Part shown: piece by piece, positions 21,330 through 32,830 of the stretch
Layout of the letters: the number at the start of each line of letters is the position of its first letter
Numbering within the stretch: the first letter of the stretch is position 1
NCBI RefSeq assembly: GCF_023078275.1
Contig: NC_062971.1
Coordinates: 2,046,001 to 2,110,000 of the forward strand
DNA from: Leguminivora glycinivorella
Taxonomy: Eukaryota > Arthropoda > Insecta > Lepidoptera > Tortricidae
Length of the DNA stretch: 64,000 nt
Direction of reading: 5' to 3'
The notes under the pieces: generated by a model
What the model was told of the DNA's origin: nothing
Database searches by the model: none
The model's input: only the letters and a program-made list of their open reading frames with translations
Position numbers and translations under genes: made by a program

Positions 21330-21527
21330 TTTCACCACACCAACTGGTAACGGCTTACTTTGCTATTCGAAAACAGATAGCAAAATTGCATTTTATCCAC
21401 AAGAATGCAAAGTAATTTCATAAACCTATAAATGATGATTTTGAATCATAAATATTGAATAGATTGATGGGTTTGATTTAGTTTGATGTTTTATTGTCAG
21501 TATTTTGTTCGTGTTGGTGTGGTGAAA
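21330..21527. mobile_element. Element with TTTCACCACACCAA terminal inverted repeats
   Basis: The left end TTTCACCACACCAA and the right end TTGGTGTGGTGAAA are exact complements, 198 bp apart. The left 90 bases recur at 50243-50335 (GCTATTCGAAAAC, GATAGCAAAATTGC, TTTATCCACAAGA). Non-coding. Confidence 0.75.
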
Positions 21528-21847
21528 TTTTTGTGTTTCACTCGGTGGCAAAGTTTGTTTAACCTTCGTGCCTTGAAACCCTCGCAACGCTCAAGATTTC
21601 ACTTTTTGAAATACTCGCTACGCTTGCGGTTCAATATTGGAATCTTTCGCTTGCTCGAGTATCAATACTGACACGTGCGGTTAAACATCAACTTTGCCCC
21701 CTTGTAAAACAAATTTATAACTATTTCTCGTTAGGTCCAAATCTCAATTTGCTAAACAAATGTTTTTGTTTCTTTTGTGCAATTTGCACGCTGAAAATGC
21801 ATTTATATTATAAGTTATCGGGACCAACACGTTTAAAAGCAACTATA

Positions 21848-22123
21848 AAAAGGCCATTCGGAGATAACACGTTTCGTCATCTCCAAAAGTTACCTGTATT
21901 AATTCCCCATATGCATTGCTCTTTTTTTTACAAATTACCAAAATTTTAACCTTACTGCTATCACCATAGTTGTTTTTTAACTACACTGTGTCATCTCACC
22001 AACGTGAGAGGCACGTGCCATGGATTCGGAAGCGCTGAACGCAGTAAATAATATAAACCAAAGCTTTTGTTTAACATCTTGGGGCCAGAACGTAAAAATC
22101 ACTTCAGAAAATTCATACTATAC
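21848..22123. repeat. Decayed copy of the 46099-46515 foldback element
   Basis: GGAGATAACACGTTT, AACCTTACTGCTATC, TTTTTAACTACACTG, GGCACGTGCC and CAGAAAATTCATACTATA line up with the loop and right arm of the intact foldback. The left arm is missing. The 74-codon frame at 22020-22244 is an accident of this repeat. Confidence 0.65.
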
Positions 22124-23060
22124 CATACAAACATTTGAACCACTTTGCCCAACCAAGGCGCACGTGATTCAGTATGTCTATTCTAGTAATAACGCTTCAA
22201 TGCTGAGAACAAAGTTGTATTTACTATTGATTGCCGAAGAATAACGACCGGCCATCACGAAATCCAGTATTGGCCAATTTGTCTCCATCATTACTTTTTT
22301 TTACCGTTTAGTGCGAAGAGATGCTCTTCATTGTAGATTGAAGAGGACTAATGAGCTGAGAAACTGAATCAACAATGTTTTAATAGCAACAATGTTTTAA
22401 TGTAAGTACTAAATTATCTAAAAGTTTGATGTCCGCAAGATGACTTTGACAAAATTTCCTTTATGAGCAAAATGCTCTGGGAAGGAATTTTCACGTATTT
22501 TGGAACCGCGTCGTTCGTTTCTTAAAAATGATGCAATAATTTTATCTTGTCAGAGTGTCTTTATTCAGTAGCGACAGAAAAAAAAATAAACCTGAAAATC
22601 ATAGTCTAAAGACAAATAATTAACTTGTTGTATTTAATTAGATAACATACGGTATAAACGTTGAATAAAGCTGAAGGGATACAGGTTAAATACAGATGCA
22701 GAGACATATTTTTATCGAAATCATACATAAATTTGTACTGTAGTCAAAAGTTTCTTTGAGTACACCGACCCGTTTTTTCGAAGAACGATCAGAAAATGGC
22801 GCCAGATTTTTGCGAATTCCATCTGTAAATAGGTAACCGACATTTACGCTAATAATTTCGAGAATTGGATCGCGTCCTGATATGCCGCGTGTAAATATTT
22901 ATGAAGTCTTTATTAGGAGCAACTGGCGTTAATAATGGAAAAATAGTTACATAGAAATGTAGCTTCACAGAAATTTAACCGGCATGAGATCTTTCTACAC
23001 CACACGATTTTCTTGTGTTTGAAATAGCACCATGACTACCATGAGTTAGACCGGACGAAG
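22124..23060. other. Unassigned DNA
   Basis: No gene, repeat or regulatory site that I can support. Confidence 0.45.
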
Positions 23061-23196
23061 TACAGTCACCATCAGATATATCTGAGCGGCCGGGGCGTGC
23101 AAAAATATCTGAACACGCCTTATTGCCTTGACAATAGAGGTGTGTTCAGATATTTGTGAGCACCTTGACCGCTCCGATATATTGATGGCGACTGTA
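23061..23196. mobile_element. TA-flanked hairpin MITE (TACAGTCRCCATCAGATATAT family)
   Basis: 136 bp. TACAGTCACCATCAGATATA pairs with TATATTGATGGCGACTGTA at the right end; inner segments AAATATCTGAACACGCC and GTGTTCAGATATTT also pair. TA borders. A very common moth MITE type, from memory. Confidence 0.85.
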
Positions 23197-23494
23197 CAAC
23201 TTTGATCCTTTGATTTCTAATTTTTTTTTACTATTAGGGGCAAGGTATGACGACGTCATCTATGCAAAGTGCAAATCATTGTCTAACATCTTATAAATTT
23301 TACAATGCATACACATTCGCTCGATTTAGGATGTCCGTCAGTTGTAACAGCGCCATCTATCAGGTGTGTAAACTAGGTGTTTTATAGATAACTCTTCAAC
23401 GTTTTAACTTCAGATTAGCAAAAACGTCTGTAGATGTCGCTACGGGTCCCATTGACCTAAGTGGTGGAAAATTTCGCTGACGTGGTTCAAGTCT

Positions 23495-23558
23495 TGGTGG
23501 CTCAGTTGGCAGAGCGCTTGAGTATCGATCCAGAAGCCGTGACTTCTCACCCAAGGCA
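23495..23558 (+). other. Degraded tRNA-like sequence
   Basis: TGGTGGCTCAGTTGGCAGAG fits an A box/D-arm, and the following anticodon-arm-like and CTCACCCAAGGCA segments resemble a tRNA-derived repeat, but the B box is damaged. It resembles in plan, not in sequence, the tRNA-like block in the gypsy LTRs. It may be a solo-LTR or SINE remnant. Confidence 0.4.
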
Positions 23559-23570
23559 TACATTTTCCAC

Positions 23571-25086
23571 ATTTTTTTTGTAAGCCTATTTCTTCAACTT
23601 GTCTTAAGTCAAATCTTATTCTACCTATTACCTACTAGGTCCCCCTTTCTCAGTCTTAACCTCAGCCCCGAAATCCTTTGTGACCCATAAGGCTCTGTTG
23701 ACGTCAGTGGACAGTGTGGACACAATGGCCCATTACTCCCAATATGGCCGTCGCTTGGCCGTCGTGAATGTCTGTCCTCACGTAGACACGTACGCTATGC
23801 TGTCGAAATGATAGATGTTTTCGTCTATTATTTTATTTATTTATTTATTATTGGCAGGGTGCAAAGCGGGTGGAGGGGGTAGCTAAAACGATCACAGCGC
23901 TCACTACGGCCAAAATTGACATCTTAGTCGCTGACTTGCGCTGTCAAATCCATATTGCAGTAAACATTTTCATGTCGTTTTTGAGATAAATTTAATACGG
24001 GCCCAGTAAAATTTGTTATGGCGAATTGTAATAACTCCAAGAAAAGTAGCGACTAAATTATAGCTATTTCCAAGACCGTGGTGGAAACGAAACCACCGTT
24101 TAAGTGAATAGTTGCCGTAAGAAGAAAAGTGTCGTCCAATCTCTGAAGTTTTACTTAAAGTGCGTAATCATTTGATACAAGTATTGAATTGAATTTACGG
24201 TGAATTTATAGTGCAAATTTTATTGGAGGTAGAAAAGCCGACGTGGAAGCCAATCCCAGTTATGTTCGAAAATCATTTTATTTGTTTGCTCATCTGTGCT
24301 CCTGTTTACAAATCGAAACGGATTGACGAAAATGCGTAAATATCGAGGTTTCAATGGGAAGAAGGAGCACGAGAACAATAGAAGCAGAAGCAGTCCATCC
24401 ACTGAAGGCTTATCACATTTTAAATAAAATCCTGAGAACTTATTTCATCGCATTCATGATTGTATTTGATGTGATATCTGGTAAACCTCCAATATTTTCA
24501 AGTAAATGAAACAAGTTTTTGTAATGTATATTATAATTAAACGTTATAATAGCTAGTTTGTTTTTATTTTACAATAAACCCCTGCAATGATATTTATAAT
24601 ACCTATACTTATAGTTAGCCTATGAAAATGACAGGATAGCAGTGAACTGATCAACTATTTCAAAAGCCAAAGATTTATTTATACTTTATTGCACATAGGT
24701 ATAAATGGTGGAATAATGTCTTCAATCTGTAGGAAATGCCCAGCTAGCACCAATTTATTGCCTTTATTCATCGTCTCAGGTTGGAAAATGATTTCGTGTG
24801 CGATGGCACGAAACCCCGTTTTAGTCACCAGTTTGTTAATTTCTCACTGAAAACAACGATTTTAATGTTATTGGCGATAATGTTGTAACCACCATCGTCC
24901 AAAATTGTCTAATGTAGTAAAATAGCACAAGATTTCATTAATTTTTTCACAATTTTTACTTACTTCTCGCTTGGCAGTGGTTACAATATTGTCACTGTCA
25001 CGTGGCGTTGTCGTCGCGCACGGTCCCAATATTATTTTTAGTGTACAAGTTACATGTTGGAAATTATTTATTTATTTTAAATATAT
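23571..25086. other. Unassigned DNA including a LINE tail, downstream of the BEL frame
   Basis: A TTTATTTATACTTTATTGCACA word at 24672-24695 is the reverse of a common LINE 3' tail. No polypurine tract or LTR could be found between here and the end of the BEL/Pao frame at 25087. A 60-codon minus frame (24220-24402) has no features. Confidence 0.5.
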
Positions 25087-28000
25087 TTAATCAGTCTCAA
25101 TTGGGAGTACAGATATCTTATGAATACTAGTTCTTAATATCGAACCTTTACTGGTTCTGATGGAAAGCGCTCTTACTTTCCCATCCGGACCAGGGAAAGT
25201 TTCAACTACCCTGGCCATAGGCCATCTCAAAGGAGGGACATTGTCATCCCTGAATAGCACTAATGCACCAACTTTTACGTTAGTATTTTCAGTACGCCAT
25301 TTTGGACGGTTCCGTAACTGTACTAAATATTGCTTGTGCCATTGCTTCCAAAAGCTTTGAACCATTTGAGTGCATTGTTGCCAGAATTTCAAACGATTAA
25401 TTGGTACATGAGTGCAATCACTCTCTGGATATGACGTCAACGAGTCACCAGTCAAAAAATGGCCTGGGCTTAAATAAGGCATTTCAGTTGGGTCAGTTGT
25501 GGGCAAAGCCGTTAAGGGTCGGGAGTTTAAAATCCCTTCAATTTGTATGACTACTGTATTTAAACCCTCGTATGTTAAAACGGTTGTGCCAACAACTCGC
25601 TTTAAGTGGTGTTTTGAACACTTTATCCCAGCCTCCCATAATCCACCAAAAATTGGACTGTAACTTGGGATAAACTTAAAGTCTATTCCCAGTTCCGCAG
25701 CATAATTTACCACTGATTGTTGGTGGTCTACGGCCGACTGTAATTTATACAATTCAACCAACTGGTTATTCGCACCTTTGAACGTGCTTGCATTGTCACA
25801 GTATACAACTGAAGGCTTATTCCTACGCGAAATAAATCGTTTAAATGCGTTTAAAAACGCTTCTGTAGTCAAATCCGATACCAATTCAATATGAATTGCC
25901 TTTGTTGTAAAACATACAAACAATGCAATGTACACTTTATACAATATAGGTTTTCTTACACGATACATTTTTACAGTGAATGGGCCACCATAATCTATAC
26001 CTACTTTCTTAAAAGCTCTACAGGGGTTTACCCTGTCGTGAGGAAGCGAACCCATCAATTGTTGGGCTTGCTTCGCTTTCAATTTGAAACATGTTATACA
26101 TTTGTAAAGTACATGAGTTACTTCTCTTATCCCACTCATAATATGATAGGTTAAGCTTAAGCTATTTAGCACAAACTTTGCTCCAGAATGCAACAGTACT
26201 CTATGCTCATTTTCAATAATATAACGGGTAATATCTGATCCCTTAGGCAATATAATTGGATGCCTTTGAGAATAGGGTAGATTTGCATGTTGGAGCCTTC
26301 CACCTACACGGAGAAGGTTCATGGAACACAAGAATGGATGTAACCCATCGAGTTTCGATTTAAAAGGTTTATTTTCCTTTAAGGCACTAATTTCATCACT
26401 AAAATGTTTATTTTGTTCATATCTAATGATTGTCAATAAAGACTTTTTTAATTCTCGAGGTGTTAGACATCCCGTTTTCTTGTCTGTATATTTCTTTGTA
26501 ATACAGGCTTTACAATTGTCTATAAATCTATAGCACCATGCTAGGATTCTTTTCATTTTTATTATGCTAGAACAATTTTTGAATAGTGCTAGATCATTAT
26601 TCTGAGAAACAGTTACCAGACTAACCTTTAGTTCTGGAATTTCTCCTGGCATCATCTCTATGGCTTCGTCAGCCGTAGGTTTGTATTCTCTATTTTTTAA
26701 CATTGAGGGTCCGTGAAACCACAATGTGTTTTGCTGTAATAGGTGAGGATCCACACCTCTTGACAGGCAATCTGCCGGGTTGACTAAAGTATTTATGTAA
26801 TGCCATGAAAAATCCTTTGTATGATCTTTAATCATTTTTACTCTATTTGCTACATACACTGTAAGCTTTAGAGGATCAATTTTTAACCAAGAAAGTACTA
26901 TTTGAGAATCCAAATATAGATACACTTTTGCATCAAATTTTAACTTAATGATGTCATACACCTTGTGTGCCAGAATTGCTAAAAGCAGAGCGCTATTGAG
27001 CTCAGCACGTGGTGTGGTGAGTTTTTTTATTGGGTTCACGCGTGACCTTGAGCATAGCAAGTCTACTGTAACTTTATTGTTATTATCAATAACTCTCAAA
27101 TAAATGCAACATCCATAAGCGAGGTTAGATCCATCGGCAAATCCAAAAATTTCAATGGATTTTGCATTTTGTGTATCTATATTTCGATTGATTACAATAT
27201 CTGGCATTTGTGTTAGGCTTTCTGCGAAAGCTCTAAAATCTTCATTGAGCTTGCCAGGCAGTTTGGAGTCCCAAGATGGGACTTCAAGCCATATCTGCTG
27301 CATTAGGAGCTTTGCCTTTACCACAATGGGTCCTGCCAAGCCCAATGGATCAAACATTTTACTTATAAAGCTCAATGCTTTTCGCTTTGTATAATTTTCA
27401 ATTAATTCTTGCTTGGGAGAACTTATTATTAGTGTATCCTCTGATAGGTTGCACTTGAGACCTAATGTTCGTATAAAATCAGTTTCCTTATTTTCGGAAA
27501 AGTTTACCTCTTTACTTTCCATTTTGCAATTTGATGGCAGGTCAGTCAAGAGCGAACTATCATTTGCACACCATTTATGTAGGCTAAAGCCGCCTAATTT
27601 TAACAATTCTATTAACTCGTCACGAGTTTTAATGACAGTGTCCCTATCATTACAAGTTATATTAGCATCATCAACATATGTGTTGTGAAGCAACACGTCT
27701 GCAGCCAGAGGAAAACGCTCCTTATATCTATAGACCAGTTCGAGTAAGCATCTACAGGCTAGAAAACTACTACTTTTGAGACCATAGGTCACGGTCTGAA
27801 GCTGCAAACATTGTACTTCTTTATCGGGGGAATCCCTCCATAATATATTTTGTAACGGACGATGTGATGGTTCTACCAAAACTTGTCTGAACATTTTACG
27901 TATGTCGCAATTTAATACATATTTAAATAATCTAAATAAGATCAGAATGCTAAATAAGTCATTTTGTACAACTGGACCATTCAGAAGTACATCATTTAAT

Positions 28001-30222
28001 GAAACTTTGCTTAAGCTTGGCATTCCTCCTTCAAAAACAATTCTAAGTGGTGTACTTGAACTTTTCACATTGATCACAGGGTGATGTGCCAGAAAATATG
28101 TGGCTTGTGTTTCTAAATCATATTGTGATATAGGGATGCTAATTGCATGACCTAGCTCTAAGTACTCATCAATGAAGGACTTATAACCTCTATATAGAAG
28201 AGGATCTTTGGCAAGTCTAACTTCCAAACTTTTAAACCTTTTTAAGGCACATGTGAGTGAATCACCCAATTTTATTTCTTTGACATCCTGTTTGAGAGGT
28301 AAAGCTACCTGAAATCTATTATCTTTTAGCACAACTGACTTTTTAAATATTTTTTCTGCTAATTCTTGTTCAGAATTGGCTTCAGTGTAGATTTCAGGCA
28401 CCTTCTCGGTTTGCCAAAATTGTGAAATTGACTGCTCTAACTTATTGAAAATTAAATTGTTACCGACATGTTTGCAACAGACCGCTGCTGTAAGATGAGA
28501 GGAGTCAGTTTGTTCGCTGTCACTCACTCTCCCAGCTACAATGTAGCCAAAACGTGTGTTATGGAGGTACGGACCACCAGGCTGTGCCAGCAGTTGGTCT
28601 CGCAGTAAATTCTGGAAAAACAAGTGACTGTCTAAGAGAATGCCAACGGTTTGAGAGACATCAAAGTCCTCATCGGCTAATTTAACATATGGAGGTATGG
28701 TAAAATTCTCTTTGTTAATCTTAAATTGAGGCATTTTACTTGTTATGCTACTGGCTACATTGCAAGTCACTGACAACTTAAAGTTGGTTGCCGTTGCATA
28801 AACATCAACAGTTGTTTGCAGCGTAGAGCTATTGACAGAGTTGAAAACTCCACCAACTGTATCATGTATCTCTTCTAAAGTGCAGCCAAGCTGTCTAGCT
28901 AAATCAGTTCTTATAAGAGAAACTTGACTACAATTATCTAATAGAGCTTTGGTAAAAATAGCATTACCTTTTTTATCTATTAATTTAACCCTAACACTAG
29001 GTAGGAGTATATCGCATTTTGCCTGTGCTAACAAAGCGACTTGGCTGGTACTTTTGTCGGGAACGACATCCTCATGTAACAATGAGTTGTGTTTTTCTTT
29101 ACATACTGAGCATTTAAAACTAAATAGGCATTTTTTACCATAGTGCTCATTTAAGCAAATATTACACAATTTATTTGACTTTACATAGTCTTGACGTTGC
29201 ATTATGCTTAAAAGTTTGAATTTTGGGCATAGGTGCATCTTGTGCAAATGAGAGGTACAGTACTTACATTTTAAGCTTTTTGTAGATTGTTTGGTAGAAC
29301 CATCACTTGTCGCAGCGACTACTAAGCTGCTTCTCTTGGTTGGGGGTTGCGCCTGGGCAAGGGTTTCCAGTGCCGCAGCCCGGTCCTCTAGAAATTCAAA
29401 TAAATCATTCAACTTAGGTAATTCCAAACCTTGCTTTTCTAAATGGAAAGCTCTAAGGGTGTACTGATCAATCTTACGCTGTAACACAGTCATAATAATT
29501 AAATCCCAATGTTGCACTGGAACATTCATGTTCTTAAGAGCACCTAAATGCTGTTTAGTGTTAATAACTAAATCCCTAATTGCCGCTGAAGACGTTTTAT
29601 TCATATTTGGCAAATCTAAAATGGAAGTAATATGATATTGTATCATTTGCTGCTTATTGTCATAGCGATCGGCTAGTAACTTAAGCGCTACTTCGAAATT
29701 TTCCTCATTTAAAGGTAAATGTTTAATAATATTTAAGGCTTCATCACATAAGAGCGAACGAAGGTAATAAAACTTATCGCACTGCGATAGTTTGGGATCT
29801 TTTTTAATTACACTGTTATAAAGTGTTATAAAATCATTATATTGACCTACCTCGCCGTTGAATTTTTTGATCTCAATGCGTGGGAGCCTTTGGTATCCGC
29901 CGTAACCGGCCTCTTGCGCAGGTCGCGCGAGAGTAGATTCGACACCAATAGGCATTAACTGCGAATTGAGATATGCAGCCATCTCAAAGTAAGCAGCTTC
30001 CACCGTGTCTATGACCTCTTTGTCATCTGGATCAATCAATGAAATTTCTAAATTAAGTTCCATATACTCAGAGAATGTTTTAACTAAACGATCTCTTTTT
30101 TCTCTTAATAAATGTAAATCAAGGTTACCTGGATCTATGTTGTTTATGTAAGCCCTTAAACGGGTCATAAACCCTTTGGCTTGTCCTCTGGCTGCGACTA
30201 GTTTTTTCAGTGCATCACCCAT
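25087..30222 (-). CDS. BEL/Pao retrotransposon Gag-Pol polyprotein
   Basis: A single open frame of 1711 codons from ATG (30220-30222) to TAA (25087-25089), the usual size for a fused BEL/Pao polyprotein. In order (rough residues): DUF1759-type gag core (110-270); Cys/His knuckle region CKYCTSHLHKMHLC...CNICLNEHYGKKC...CSVCKEKHNSLLH (320-385); aspartic protease with ALLDNCSQVSLI (about 427, where D-S-G is more usual); reverse transcriptase with CDIRKMFRQV (773) and YVDD (850); RNase H with FADGSNLAYG; integrase zinc region HSGAKFVLN...CITCFKLKA, then a D-D-E core (GIDYGGPF, YCDNASTF, FGGLWEAGIK) and a C-terminal DUF5641-type domain. No stop or frameshift interrupts it. Nothing in the flanks forms a convincing LTR pair, which is odd for an intact frame. 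Transposon origin is certain; whether it is a mobile copy, an LTR-deleted copy or a co-opted gene is open. Confidence 0.95.
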   Translation of the reverse strand: MGDALKKLVAARGQAKGFMTRLRAYINNIDPGNLDLHLLREKRDRLVKTFSEYMELNLEISLIDPDDKEVIDTVEAAYFEMAAYLNSQLMPIGVESTLARPAQEAGYGGYQRLPRIEIKKFNGEVGQYNDFITLYNSVIKKDPKLSQCDKFYYLRSLLCDEALNIIKHLPLNEENFEVALKLLADRYDNKQQMIQYHITSILDLPNMNKTSSAAIRDLVINTKQHLGALKNMNVPVQHWDLIIMTVLQRKIDQYTLRAFHLEKQGLELPKLNDLFEFLEDRAAALETLAQAQPPTKRSSLVVAATSDGSTKQSTKSLKCKYCTSHLHKMHLCPKFKLLSIMQRQDYVKSNKLCNICLNEHYGKKCLFSFKCSVCKEKHNSLLHEDVVPDKSTSQVALLAQAKCDILLPSVRVKLIDKKGNAIFTKALLDNCSQVSLIRTDLARQLGCTLEEIHDTVGGVFNSVNSSTLQTTVDVYATATNFKLSVTCNVASSITSKMPQFKINKENFTIPPYVKLADEDFDVSQTVGILLDSHLFFQNLLRDQLLAQPGGPYLHNTRFGYIVAGRVSDSEQTDSSHLTAAVCCKHVGNNLIFNKLEQSISQFWQTEKVPEIYTEANSEQELAEKIFKKSVVLKDNRFQVALPLKQDVKEIKLGDSLTCALKRFKSLEVRLAKDPLLYRGYKSFIDEYLELGHAISIPISQYDLETQATYFLAHHPVINVKSSSTPLRIVFEGGMPSLSKVSLNDVLLNGPVVQNDLFSILILFRLFKYVLNCDIRKMFRQVLVEPSHRPLQNILWRDSPDKEVQCLQLQTVTYGLKSSSFLACRCLLELVYRYKERFPLAADVLLHNTYVDDANITCNDRDTVIKTRDELIELLKLGGFSLHKWCANDSSLLTDLPSNCKMESKEVNFSENKETDFIRTLGLKCNLSEDTLIISSPKQELIENYTKRKALSFISKMFDPLGLAGPIVVKAKLLMQQIWLEVPSWDSKLPGKLNEDFRAFAESLTQMPDIVINRNIDTQNAKSIEIFGFADGSNLAYGCCIYLRVIDNNNKVTVDLLCSRSRVNPIKKLTTPRAELNSALLLAILAHKVYDIIKLKFDAKVYLYLDSQIVLSWLKIDPLKLTVYVANRVKMIKDHTKDFSWHYINTLVNPADCLSRGVDPHLLQQNTLWFHGPSMLKNREYKPTADEAIEMMPGEIPELKVSLVTVSQNNDLALFKNCSSIIKMKRILAWCYRFIDNCKACITKKYTDKKTGCLTPRELKKSLLTIIRYEQNKHFSDEISALKENKPFKSKLDGLHPFLCSMNLLRVGGRLQHANLPYSQRHPIILPKGSDITRYIIENEHRVLLHSGAKFVLNSLSLTYHIMSGIREVTHVLYKCITCFKLKAKQAQQLMGSLPHDRVNPCRAFKKVGIDYGGPFTVKMYRVRKPILYKVYIALFVCFTTKAIHIELVSDLTTEAFLNAFKRFISRRNKPSVVYCDNASTFKGANNQLVELYKLQSAVDHQQSVVNYAAELGIDFKFIPSYSPIFGGLWEAGIKCSKHHLKRVVGTTVLTYEGLNTVVIQIEGILNSRPLTALPTTDPTEMPYLSPGHFLTGDSLTSYPESDCTHVPINRLKFWQQCTQMVQSFWKQWHKQYLVQLRNRPKWRTENTNVKVGALVLFRDDNVPPLRWPMARVVETFPGPDGKVRALSIRTSKGSILRTSIHKISVLPIETD

Positions 30223-31466
30223 TTTGTCTTATAAATTATGCTTATCACAATGTAATTGTATACAAAAACACTTTTCTAAAACACTGTTTGCACTTTTAAT
30301 TATAGCGTATAGGCTTTTAAACGATACGAACAATAAAAACACTTGAAAGGCAATTTTTAACTTTGCACAAACAACTTTACCGTTATGACGCCAAATCGAA
30401 GTAATTGCAAACTGCAAATTGTTTTCTATTGCACGCAAAAATCACTATATCGCAGTCACCAATCACTGCTCTGCTGCAGTGCGCTCCGATTGGCCAAAAC
30501 GTTCGGCCTTAGTTGCGAATGGCGTTTCGTTATCGCAGAGTTGGGTTGATGAGAACCGTGCCAACGAGAACTAACAGGGCGAGTCCACTTGAACGTAACG
30601 GACAAGTCTATTTTTCGAATGTGCTGGAACTTATGATTTAAAGTTATAATTTAAAGTCTATGTTGGTTGTTTAACACCAAAATATTGTTTTCTTAACAAA
30701 AGTTCACTAATCTTGTTAAAATAAGGTCACAAAATGTTCCTTGATGTTCAACGGCAGTAGTTACACGAAGTAATAATCGCTGTACGAAAATGTACCTTAA
30801 GCACTATCAAACAAGGCTCACGATTATTGTTCTAAAAAGTTTTAAATTTACGAGCACCGCACGTATTAGGCACAAAATAAAATGCCGTATCTTTATATCC
30901 CAAGGCAATGTTTAGCTCGGAGATTGAATGCACACTACACTGTAGTGTACGATGAGTGATAACACTTTCTTTGCACTGCAAAGTATCTTCTGATGAAAAT
31001 CAGGTCCACACACCGTCGGTAGACAACTACCATAAGAAAAAGTCTGACTTTTAAACAATAAGCACTGCACACTGGCCTAAAATAAAACTATAGCTAGGCT
31101 CGCCTGACTTTTTAGACGATGATGGGGTACACAAATCGGGTGCACTGCACACCGACGATCCGCCACACGGTGACGTCACGTTGCATAGAATCTGCAACAG
31201 CTTCCACTCGCAGAAAAAACAGCTGGACCTGCGCGAACAACTGCACCGACCACTCCACGCACTGCGCGGAATTTGTTTTTAATGCGCTTAATGGCAATTT
31301 GAGTTGATAACGTCCACGGGTGTCGACAATTTGCCGACCGCGAAACACACTGTGTTCACGTAGCGTTGCTAACCGCGTCAATGCACTGCACTGTAACACC
31401 CGGCCCATAAGTCCAATTACGCGAAATTTAATTGTTCTTATTTGTTTTCCGACCGAAGGACCATAT
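30223..31466 (-). other. Probable 5' leader of the BEL/Pao element
   Basis: About 1.24 kb between the BEL start codon and a candidate LTR end. The minus strand reads CCCAACA then TATGGTCCTTCGGTCGG near 31470-31449; a TGGTCCTTCG word next to the LTR is what I associate with BEL leaders, from memory. A 140-codon minus frame (31112-31534) crosses the border and lacks domains, so I do not call it a gene. Confidence 0.5.
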
Positions 31467-31561
31467 GTTGGGCGCAGGGATAATTCTAGGAAAACGCCCA
31501 CATAAATTTTTACAGTTTTTATTCCACTTTCCACACTGGTTCGACCGGGGTTAACGTTACA
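31467..31561 (-). repeat. Possible LTR remnant of the BEL/Pao element
   Basis: On the minus strand this 95-bp block starts TGTAACG, contains a GGAATAAAAACTG polyadenylation-like word and ends CCCAACA, resembling the outline of an LTR. No matching copy lies beyond the 3' end of the frame, so the call is tentative and the outer border is arbitrary. Confidence 0.3.
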
Positions 31562-31697
31562 ACTAAAAGTTCTATATCTACCTACTTATTTGTATATTTA
31601 AATGTACGGTATCGTACAAGCCTTTTAAAAGTACTTTTTTTGGATTCCAGTACTATATCCCCGGGCAAAGAGTTCAAGAGATAAGGTATTATTATGT

Positions 31698-31860
31698 CAG
31701 GGGTTTTCGAAGTGTGGGGCGCGCCCAGCAGGGGAGAAGGGGACAAGTGATGGAACTAATAGTTCAGTAATCTGTGATCTGTCGACTAGTCGTGGTGGGG
31801 GCCGTGGACGTTTTCTTTTAGGCAATAAGGAGGCGCGTTAAAAACGTTTGAGAACCTCTG
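31698..31860. mobile_element. hAT-type MITE
   Basis: 163 bp with ends CAGGGGTTTTCGAAGTG and CGTTTGAGAACCTCTG, matching the CAGRGGTTCTCAAAC-type termini of hAT elements. The flanking octamers TATTATGT and GTCTATGT share their last five bases, a worn 8-bp target duplication. Non-coding. Confidence 0.7.
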
Positions 31861-32098
31861 GTCTATGTAGAAAAAGGATTCAATTTTTGGAATATTCTTT
31901 GAGATAGCATCAGTAGTGAATTAATGGGTCGTTATGACCAAATTGGGCCTCGGGATCAGCTGATGATAATTTACGTACCTACTCGTACTGTACTGTACTT
32001 TACGTTACGTGTGGAAAACCCAGTCTATGGACCCTTTAGAATTTCAAGCGTAGCGTTTACTTTACGTTAATTTCAAACTATACCTACGATGTAGGTAC

Positions 32099-32358
32099 TT
32101 GTCATTAATAATCCCTGCCGCTTCTTTCCGCAATCGCCCTATTACATTTCCATCTCCTCATTTAGATGGCTGGCACTGCTGGCAGTCCTCAACTGTGCGT
32201 ATCTCCAGAAACTTCCTGCCTCGCACAGCTAAACTGTGGAATGAATTGTTGCCTGTGGTATTTCCGGACCGATACCACCTTTCGGGTGTCCATGGGCGGC
32301 AGTGATCGCTTACCATCAGGCGACCTGTCTGCTCGTTTGCCTCCTATCCAATAAAAAA
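32099..32358 (+). mobile_element. CR1/jockey-group LINE 3' end
   Basis: The plus strand encodes the last codons of a LINE polymerase (FLPRTAKLWNELLPVVFPDRYHLSG) with the 3' UTR GTCCATGGGCGGCAGTGATCGCTTACCATCAGGCGACC and an AATAAAAAAAAG tail. Frameshifts are present and the 5' part is missing. Confidence 0.8.
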
Positions 32359-32726
32359 AAGAAGCTTGCGTTGTTTCCTGGCCATTTTGTGTATAGGAAA
32401 CCTCATTCTTTTCCGTCAACTTAACTGTTATGAAACAGCTTGGCTTGTCGCTGGTGACTAGTACTATTTTGCGAGTGACAGTACATTTTTATCATAGCTG
32501 TTCGCGATTATCTCATATCGCTCGATACATTATAAAGTACAGTATTGCGTGGGATCCTAATGTGTCTAATAACCGTCTCCGTCAAATTCCGGGAGCCCGT
32601 GTGGGTGTGATTACGTAGAGTGCGTTTTTACACTAATCTACATAGTTTTTATATCGCTGTAGCTACTTGTAGTGTAGAATAGATTGTCAATATATGTAAA
32701 TAGGTATAGGGAGGTCGGTATTTGAA

Positions 32727-32830
32727 TATTTATTTATTTAAACTTTATTGCACTAAAAAAAAGAGTACAAATGGCGGACTTAACGCCTTGAGGCATTCTC
32801 TATCAGTCAACCACACTGAGATAAATTTGC
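32727..32830 (-). mobile_element. LINE 3' tail, minus orientation
   Basis: Read on the minus strand it runs GAGAATGCC-TCAAGGCGTTAAG...GCCATTTGTACTC then TTTAGTGCAATAAAGTTTAAAT and ATAAATA repeats, a common moth LINE terminus. Confidence 0.65.

Noticed and set aside
25891..29143. Plus-strand frames of 60-91 codons opposite the BEL polyprotein
   Set aside because: All are short shadows of the long minus-strand coding frame.
31112..31534. 140-codon minus-strand frame upstream of the BEL polyprotein
   Set aside because: It crosses the putative LTR/leader border, is Arg/Val-rich without known domains, and is better explained as leader sequence; an extra small protein cannot be excluded.
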